Notes under the pieces: model-generated
Databases searched by the model: none
Told to the model about the DNA's origin: nothing
The model's input: the letters and a program-made list of their open reading frames with translations, nothing else
Assembly (NCBI GenBank): GCA_029204225.1
Contig: CM055095.1
Coordinates: 62,105,910-62,169,909 of the forward strand
Direction of reading: 5' to 3'
Length of the DNA: 64,000 nucleotides
DNA from: Diphasiastrum complanatum
Lineage: Eukaryota > Streptophyta > Lycopodiopsida > Lycopodiales > Lycopodiaceae
Program-made: the position numbers and the translations under genes
Part shown: one piece after another, positions 57,141 to 64,000 of the stretch
Numbering within the stretch: position 1 is the stretch's first letter
How the letters are laid out: the number at the start of each line of letters is the position of its first letter

Positions 57141-58691
57141 TTGAAGGAGGAATTTACATTTGTGTGTGGACGACATACAGGTATGGAAAGGAGCTTCCAT
57201 GGGCCAACCCCCAAGATTGGTTCAAGATTATTATTCCTATCCGGAAAGATCGCGGGGAGGAAGTCAGATTTCATGATCGACTCCGGAGCTTCACATAACT
57301 ATATTTCAAGGAGCGTAATGGAACAGTTCAGCTTGCCGACCAGAAATGTAACATCAACGCTCAAGGTAGAAACAACAAAGGGAGCACTGGGCGTAGACAA
57401 AGCAACATTGAACATCTTGGTGCAAATTGGGAGATGGAAGACTAAACTTAGCTTTCTGATTTTAGAGATGGATGCCTTCGATGTAATTTTGGGCCTTTCC
57501 TGGCTAAATGAACATTGTATTGCAGTTTTGGGTAGGAGCTCAAACTTGGTTCTCTTGGATTACAAGGGACAGATCTATATGACAAAAGCTCTGCCTGGAG
57601 GGAACGCGAAGGGCACCGATATTGAAAAAAATCTGGTTGCTGCATCTGTGATTAAAAGCATGGCGAAAAGGAAAAGGTCAAAGTGCTTTCTTTGTATCTG
57701 TAGAGAGGTTCCAGAAGGGAAAAACGCACAACAGAAAAACTTGCCAAAGGAGGTGGCAGATTTGCTAGAGGAATTTAGCGATGTGTTTCCAGAAGAACTC
57801 CCAGCTAAGTTACCTCCTCGAAGACCAGTGGACCATAAGATTGAGTTGGTACCAGGAACAGAACCAACTTCAGGAGCACCTTATAGGATGTCCCAAGAAG
57901 AGTTGGTGGAACTGAAACGACAACTTGGTGAATTGATAGACAAAGGATTCATTAGACCCAGTGCTTCGCCTTTTGGAGCCCCTGTACTATTCGTGGAAAA
58001 GGCGGACAAGACACTGCGGATGTGTGTGGATTACCGCATGCTCAACAAGGGTACCATCAAGAACAAGTATCCCATGCCTAGAATTGATGACCTGTTTGAC
58101 CAGCTCAAACATGCCAGATATTTTAGCCGAATAGAACTTAGATCTGGATATCACCAAATTCGAATAGCTAAAGGCGATGAGCACAAAACGGCTTTTCGAA
58201 TACGGTATGGGAGTCACGAATTCAGCGTGATGCCGTTCGGTCTAACAAACGCACCAGCCACTTTTTGCACGTTGATGAACAACATTTTTCAAGACTGCTT
58301 AGATGAATTTGTCATTGTGTACATCGATGACATCTTGGTGTTTAGTCGTAGCCTCAAAGATCACATTAAACATTTAAGGACTGTCCTCCAACGACTAAGG
58401 AAGAACAGCTTGTTCACGAAAAGAGAAAAATGTGAATTTGTGGTAGAGGAAGTTGATTTCCTTGGACACGTTATAGGCTACGGACGAATTCGGATGGATC
58501 CTAAGAAGATCAAGACTATCTTGGATTGGCCGGCTCCTAAAACTGTTCATGGCATCAAATCCTTTGTGGGCTTATGTAACTTTTACAGGAGATTCATTGA
58601 GGCATTTAGCAAAATTGTGGCACCACTGTTGGAGCAAACCAAGACTCATCTGAAGATGACATGGACACCGGAATGTGAAGCAACATTCTAA
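57141..58691 (+). pseudogene. gypsy protease and reverse transcriptase
   Basis: The 516-codon frame starts in non-conserved sequence. The aspartic protease shows [14 protein letters not shown] and the second strand [13 protein letters not shown] begins near [10 protein letters not shown] and has [39 protein letters not shown] and the catalytic [14 protein letters not shown], then [11 protein letters not shown] and the thumb block [13 protein letters not shown]. Both RT aspartates are present. It ends at TAA 58689-58691 near the start of RNase H. With no gag and this stop, no complete polyprotein can be made. Confidence 0.92.
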
Positions 58692-59315
58692 GAACTAAAA
58701 CGACGGATCACTCAAGAACCCATCCTTGCCTTACCGGACTTTAGCAAACCTTTTGAAATACATACAGACGCGTCGAACTTTGCTATTGGGGCCGTGCTGA
58801 TGCAAGACAGAAAACCTGTTGCATATTTTTCAAAGAAATTGAGTGATGTAGAGCGACGATGGCCAACTCATGAAAAAGAAATGGTCGCAATAGTTCAAGC
58901 AGTGGAGCATTGGAGACATTATGTGGCAGGAAAACCCTTTAAGGCGTTCACTGATAATGTATCACTCAAGTACTTCTCATCCCAAGGTATGCTCACGCCA
59001 AAGCAAATGCGATGGCAAAACTTTCTCTCAAAATTCAATATAGACATTGTACACACGGCGGGAAAGAACAATGTGGTGGCGGATGCACTAAGTAGACAGG
59101 AACACTTGATAGCAACAGTGACAACTCAGGTGACTGACCTACTCCAAGAAATCAGGGAGAATTATGGTGCAGATACGTTGGCGAAGGACTTAATGATCAA
59201 ATTCCAGCTGAGAAAGCCTCATAAACATTTCACTTGGAAAGATCAAATGGTTGTTTATAAACAACGCAGAGTATATGTCCCAGACAACATCAACCTGAGG
59301 AAGAAAGTCTTGTGA
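58692..59315 (+). pseudogene. gypsy RNase H
   Basis: Same frame as the preceding segment. PFEIHTDASNFAIGAVLMQD has the first catalytic Asp of RNase H; RRWPTHEKEMVAIVQAVEHW has the Glu; FTDNVSLKYF the next Asp; and AGKNNVVADALSR the closing block. These are textbook gypsy RNase H motifs. The segment stops at TGA 59313-59315, just before the integrase zinc finger. Confidence 0.92.
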
Positions 59316-60452
59316 GATCATCATGACGTACTAGCCGCCGGACATCCAGGGGTGAATCGCATGTATGAACTTCTCAAAAGAGGCTTCTATTGGCCAGGTA
59401 TGTGGGCAGACGTTGAATCCTATGTGCAAACATGCTCGACATGTCAACAAGTGAAGGTGGGACCGCTAGCTCCAGCAGGACTACTCCAACCATTACCAGG
59501 TACCAGCATACCCATGGGATTCGGGAGCATGGATTTTATTGTTCAACTACCACGGTGCCAAGGCTTCGACTCAATTTATGTGGTGGTTGACCGCTTTTCA
59601 AAGCAAGTTCATCTAGTACCAACTAAAAGTTCAGTGACAGCTGAAGAAGTGGCAAGGTTATTTTTCAAATGTGTCTTCAAATACCACGGCCTACCTAGAA
59701 CGATTATTTTTGACCGAGACACCAAGTTCGTCGGAAAGTTTTGGACTTGTCTATTTCGCCTCGTGGGAACTGGACTGAATTTCAGCACTGCATGTCACCC
59801 TCAGACAGATGGGCAAACGGAACAAGTCAATCGACAGATTGAACAATATTTACGAAATTATGTCGCTTGGGACCAATCCGATTGGGTCAACTACTTGGAT
59901 ATTCTCGAGTTTGCACATAACAATCAAGTGAACAGATCTACTGAAAGGGCACCCTTCGAGATAAGCAATGGTCGGCTACCGATTGTTCCAAGCTCTTTTC
60001 TTATAGGCGTGCAGGAAACACCAGTACCTACTGTGGAGGAATTCATCAATGAGTGGCACACAAAGCTGACAGAGGTGAAGTCATTTTTAGAGCAGTCACA
60101 AAGGAGTATGGCAGCTGACGTAAACCCACATCGACGAGAGCTGGAATTTGAGGAAGGTGATCAAGTATGGCTGAACACAAAGAACATTGCGTTACCAAAA
60201 GGTTTTTCTCATAAGTTCGTTCGACCTTATGCGGGACCATATTATGTCACCAAGAAGATCAACCTAGTGGCTTACCGATTGGCGCTGCCGTCCAGCTTGG
60301 ATATACACAATGTGTTTCATATCTCATTACTCAAACGGTACAAACCAGATGAGCGATTTGATCAGCAACACGAACTCCGTCACCCACCAACGACACTTGA
60401 TGATACAAAGAGGCAGCTTGTACCAGAACAAATATTGACACATAGAAAGTGA
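59316..60452 (+). pseudogene. gypsy integrase
   Basis: AAGHPGVNRMYELLKRGFYW with TCSTCQQVK forms the H2C2 zinc finger. The core has GFGSMDFIVQLP (first Asp), TIIFDRDTKFVGKFW (second Asp) and HPQTDGQTEQVNRQIE (Glu region). The C-terminus has KFVRPYAGPYYV and SLDIHNVFHISLLKRYKP, the chromovirus GPY/F-type block. All catalytic residues appear intact. It stops at TGA 60450-60452, within the chromodomain start. Confidence 0.92.
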
Positions 60453-60695
60453 ACTGGCGTTCAACGTGAATATCTAATGAAGTGGCTACGGGCTCCACTT
60501 ATTGAGGCTTCTTGGGAGTACAAAGACAAACTTAAGGAGGGAGCCCCTGAAGTACTAGCAGATTATCTGCAGAAGAACCAACGCAATAGTCGTTTTCCCA
60601 GATCGGCACACACAACACTACCTGGCGGCATGTCCTCCTACATAAACATTCATGGCCATTCTGAAGTTCAAGGAACTTCCAGGTATCTTTCTTAA
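60453..60695 (+). pseudogene. gypsy chromodomain-like C-terminus
   Basis: In the same frame, QREYLMKWLRAPLIEASWEY follows the EQILTHRK block, giving a short chromodomain-like fold (a Y, then W and W). The fold is usual for chromovirus integrase tails and is thought to read chromatin. A further 40 residues to the stop show no motif. Confidence 0.82.
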
Positions 60696-60872
60696 GTTTG
60701 TCAAAAAATCACTTGCAGCTTTACACAGGTTTTACGTAAGTGAACTTTATCTACACTTTTCCTGTGCTACTGCCAATGTATTTTTAATTCAAAGTTGTTA
60801 AGGTCGGTAAATTAAGCCCGTGCCATACGTCCTAGGTCTAGTTTGGCCCTGAGGACATCAGCTTTTCAAACG

Positions 60873-60881
60873 AGGGGAGGA
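60873..60881 (+). other. Polypurine tract
   Basis: GAGGGGAGGA-like purine run directly before the 3' LTR, the plus-strand primer in this element class. Confidence 0.9.
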
Positions 60882-61798
60882 TGTTGTAAAGCTGACTCAG
60901 GTGCACCCAGCGTGCCCTGTAAGACTCTAAGGGGTGACGCTCCCTAAGGTCCCAGAGCAAGTTAGAACGTCAAGGACTGAGCCTCCGACCTGTGGTGAGC
61001 CAGTCAAGTAGTCACAAGTCATGAGCTAGCTCTGAGCTCGAGTCATGGCCTAGTCAGGAAGCAAGTTGACTCTGCCACCGGGACGGCTCCCGGGACCCAT
61101 GCCTGGGAGCCAGACTGATTCTGCCAGGCTTGCCAGGCTTAATCAGCAAAATAAAAACTAAGTCCCAAAAAGCGTGCTTTACCAGAAAGCACTATGTTTC
61201 AAAACAGAGGGGGTGCGCCGAATCACAGCAGAACTATAGGGGGAGTCCGGCAGACAGAAACTTGGGCAGCTCAACCAGCGCCAGGAATCCAGTCGCCAGG
61301 TCTCAGCTCCCTCTACCAGCACGAGCCAGGCACAATGCCCAGCACGTGTTGGTGGCCCCAAGACCGGTCAGTCTATGTATGAGTGTAACCTCTTCCAAAT
61401 CTAATAAAGTTGATCCTTGGGGATGATTACCATTTCGGTTTCGCCTCCGGGACTGGTCCAAGTGAAAGGACCTTTACTACAACCTTTTTGCGTCGCTGGC
61501 GCCTAAGGGTCCCTGTCATCGACATGGGGCTTGCCGCTATGCCAATCAGTCAGTTTGGCGACCACTATGCCTTGGGTTTCATGTGTGGCTTGTCTTTGCC
61601 TTTGGTTACCTTTTGGGGACAGATTCTGAGTTGGCTTTCGGGTTGGTTGGGATTCCAGTTTTCTTAAGTCTGAATGGTTAAGCTTGTTACGTTTCTGAGT
61701 TGGCTTTTACGTAAGTGCATGATGGATGAATGTTAGACTTAAGCGCGTGTTGGGAAAACCGCTCAAGTCCCAGCGCCCTTTGAGGCGTCGGCGCAACA
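60882..61798 (+). repeat. 3' LTR of the gypsy element (917 bp)
   Basis: TGTTG to CAACA, followed by the target duplication GCCCC. Compared with the 5' copy, differences are mainly G/A and C/T. Confidence 0.95.
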
Positions 61799-61803
61799 GC
61801 CCC

Positions 61804-62256
61804 CCTATCAACAACACCTATGTTGGCAAGGACTCGTGGGTTTTTGGAAGATGTATGCCATCCTTTAGCCTATCCTAGTGAGGTCTCGCAGTGAAAACTT
61901 CATAATTCTACATATTTGATTGCAAGAATCTAGCCAATGTGAGGTCCTGGCCACCTACTCGAGGTCTTGCATGCTTGGTTTCTATTTCATGTCTTTCATG
62001 CCCATGTTCAAAACAAACCTACAAGTTTACATTTATATTACTTAACCAAAAATTGCTTGCTTCTAATTATGGGACAAAGGGCAAAAGATAGACAACCTGA
62101 GAGAGCGTGTCCAATGTCTATGTGAGTATCCCTTGAGTGAAGCTGGGTTCAAAAGTTTGAAATGCCTCTAAGGTGCAGGGCTAGAGGGAATTTCAAAGCA
62201 AATGCATGCTCTCTTAGTCCACACTCCAAAGTTGACTGGATTCACACATTTTGGTC
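61804..62256. other. Flank of the gypsy insertion, unassigned
   Basis: Starts with the remainder of the split 69-bp unit. The rest has no recognised content. Confidence 0.5.
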
Positions 62257-63545
62257 GGAAACAGAGTAGTTGTTGTTGTTGTTTTTGGCATGTACGCCAA
62301 GGGCAATAGAGTGTTCAATGCACGCAAAGCATTCAACACAACCTGTTTTTGTGGGCTGCAGCCTGCGCTGCATTGCAGCAGTGCAGTATCATCCCAGCAC
62401 ATGCCGATTAGGTACAAGGCGAGGAGGAGCCGATTCAGCATTCATGTATTTCTCCAATGCAACAGACACGCATAGCACCGGACAAGCTGGTTACATTTGT
62501 TAGTGTCCTGAAAGCTTGTGCCAGGATCGCAGGCTCGCTCGCAGTCGCACCCCTGGAACAAGCAAACAGTAACAGCTTTACCCCGACATCGCTAAAAGTT
62601 TCTCTGAGTTAGATGTGATTGTGAGTACTAGGTATAAGTGCTCTCATGACCATGCACGTCAGGTGTTCGACACAATGAGAGAACAAAATTTGGTTTCATG
62701 GATTGCGATGATTGCAGGATATGCACAGAATGGCTTGGCAATGAGGCTCTCTGACACACAGGGAGCAAATGCAAAGGGTGGGCACGAAGCCTGATGCGTT
62801 CACGTATGTTGGAGCTTTGTGTTCTCTCTGCTTGCAGCCATGCTGGCCTAGTAGATGAAGGTCGTGATCTCTTTCATTCCGTGTGTAAAGATCATGGTGT
62901 CACGCCAACCATGAAACACTATGCCTGGAAGGTAGATCTTCTGTGCCGTGCAGGCCGTTCTGGCTAATGCTGAAGATCTCCCTAACAGCATGCCCAATTC
63001 AGCCTGATGCTGTGGTTTGGATGACTTTGCTCGGTGCTGCTATAAATCATGGCCATGTGGAAATACAAAGACGCGCCTTTGATTGTGTTCTCTGATACAG
63101 CAGTGGGCAGGACAGATGAGGTAGCAAAGATAAGAAAATAAATGAAGCATGTACTTGCGAAAAAAATGTATTGAAGTTGACAACCAAGTGCATGCCTTGT
63201 TGCAGGCTATGCAACTCATCACAAAGCAAAGGAGATTCAGGCCGAATTCAATAGATTAATGGAGTTAATGCAGGAGGTAGAGGATATGCCTAATTTGAGC
63301 TGTGCGATTCATGATTGGGAGGATGAGGAAAAGGAGAATGCCTTGATAAGCTGGCCAATACCTTTGGACTCACATCTGCAGGCTCTCCTGATACCTATCC
63401 TCCTCAAGAAAAATCTTCGGGTGTACTGTGACTCCCACAACGCCAAACCAAGATAGTGTTGAAACTTGTCGGGGTGTCTGAGATCATTGTGATGAATGCA
63501 AACGGATTTTACCATTTTAAGGATGGCTTCCGTTCTCGTGGGAAT
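62257..63545 (+). pseudogene. PPR protein, PLS-DYW class, decayed
   Basis: Fragments in different frames follow the order of a plant pentatricopeptide protein: VFGMYAKGNRVFNARKAF (near 62270), APDKLVTFVSVLKACA (near 62475), HARQVFDTMREQNLVSWIAM with IAGYAQNG (near 62660-62740), CSLCLQP and HAGLVDEGRDLFHS (near 62850), then GVTPTMKHYAWKVDLLCRAG. Next come KAKEIQAEFNRLMELMQEV and NLSCAIHDWEDEEKENAL, and KNLRVYCDSHNA, the E and DYW region. Intact family members edit organelle RNA, binding one nucleotide per repeat and deaminating C to U. Here the expected CxDCH reads CDSH, and frameshifts and stops abound, so it is a pseudogene. N-terminal repeats beyond 62257 are absent. Confidence 0.85.
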
Positions 63546-63635
63546 TATAAGTGATAATAATTGAAAGAGGCACTTCACTAGCTTATCTCAAAGAACAATG
63601 TCTTACTTGTGATTCCATAGAGATAGTATTGCATT

Positions 63636-63812
63636 AACAACCTCTAGATTTTTTTAGAGTGTGTTTGGAGGATGCATTAAATGGCATAATATTGCACCTG
63701 AATTTATTATACATGAATTTATGGAGCACGTAACAACCTCCAGATTTTTTGAGTGTATTTGGAGGTTGCCTTAGTTGACATAATATTGCCCTTGAAATTA
63801 CTATTTGAAACT
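63636..63812 (+). repeat. Two tandem copies of a 96-bp unit
   Basis: AACAACCTC(T/C)AGATTTTTT starts at 63636 and 63732. Both copies continue with TGTxTTTGGAGG and CATAATATTGC. The second copy is incomplete. A 17-bp palindrome (CCTTACAA-G-TTGTAAGG) lies just downstream near 63830. Confidence 0.85.
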
Positions 63813-64000
63813 TATAAGCCTCCATAAAAACCTTACAAGTTGTAAGGTACTTTTGCTATTTTTAGGAATTCTCAAAAGCACCTTCAGATCTTGTAAGGTT
63901 CACTTGCTATTTTAGAAAATTGCATTATGTATGTATTGCTATTTTTGGAAAATTGAATATACACATAAATTTAGGAGTTGCTACTTTTGGAAAGTCTTAG
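63813..64000. other. AT-rich window end
   Basis: Short repeats of TTGTAAGGT(A/T) and TTGCTATTTT(T/A)GG-like sequence. No gene. Confidence 0.4.

Larger units (their letters stand above)
55532..61798 (+). mobile_element. Ty3/gypsy chromovirus-type retrotransposon, full-ended, gag-less
   Basis: It has 5' LTR 55532-56449, primer site 56452-56463, leader, pol frame 57141-60695, polypurine tract 60873-60881 and 3' LTR 60882-61798. The target duplication GCCCC flanks both ends (55527-55531 and 61799-61803). Pol holds protease, RT, RNase H, integrase and a chromodomain-like terminus in one frame, broken by three stops. No gag or zinc knuckle lies between leader and protease, so the copy is non-autonomous. 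The LTRs differ at about 25 positions by eye. Confidence 0.94.

Noticed and set aside
1-64000. tRNA, rRNA, organelle-derived DNA or bacterial genes
   Set aside because: Scanned by eye for typical motifs; nothing convincing. A tRNAscan-SE and organelle BLAST would be decisive.

Overview
The window looks like nuclear DNA of a land plant. One intact gene is visible, an LRR-XI (CLV1/BAM-type) receptor kinase with a single intron. There is also a decayed PPR-DYW gene, a chromodomain-bearing Ty3/gypsy element, several Ty1/copia elements and LINE remnants. Low gene density, AT-rich spacers, many dinucleotide repeats and nested, decayed retrotransposons suggest a large plant genome such as a fern or gymnosperm. 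The species cannot be fixed from the sequence. No rRNA, tRNA, CRISPR, organelle or bacterial features were recognised.

Layout: 0.3-0.9 kb, piggyBac-like transposase fragment (-). 1.7-4.4 kb, copia-1 (-). 5.0-6.5 kb, microsatellites. 6.5-8.35 kb, decayed LINE reverse transcriptase (+). 8.35-14.3 kb, mostly unassigned, with one possible LTR and small repeats. 14.4-15.4 kb, copia 3' end plus LTR. 15.4-17.2 kb, non-coding repeat ending in a tract/LTR-like boundary. 17.3-20.3 kb, copia-2 (+). 20.3-23.3 kb, LTR-derived DNA rich in CACACGTGTG palindromes. 23.3-26.9 kb, unassigned with SSRs. 26.96-29.1 kb, LTR, primer site and leader of a gypsy relative, with a higher-order tandem repeat. 30-33.1 kb, decayed gypsy chromovirus (-). 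33.1-38.0 kb, copia-3 (+) with both LTRs recognisable. 38.0-41.8 kb, copia fragments (-), one interrupted by a tandem 278-bp repeat. 41.9-42.2 kb, second copy of the 15.9-kb repeat. 43.8-44.6 kb, LINE ORF1-like remnant (-). 46.0-51 kb, the receptor kinase gene with long leader. 51-55.5 kb, unassigned. 55.53-61.80 kb, complete-ended gypsy element with 918/917-bp LTRs and a 5-bp target duplication, but no gag and three nonsense codons. 62.26-63.55 kb, PPR-DYW pseudogene.

The receptor kinase is the only gene here likely to work. Its product should be a plasma-membrane receptor for a peptide ligand, by family membership. Its intron appears to use a GC-AG splice pair, with an in-frame GT donor 24 nt upstream. 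Everything else is mobile-element debris or decayed gene sequence. I found no convincing new biological system. The points most worth checking are the piggyBac-like fragment in a plant, the GC-AG intron with its competing donor, the alternating 112/120-bp repeat in a gypsy leader, the G-box-like array in a copia LTR family and the two unexplained dispersed or tandem repeat families.
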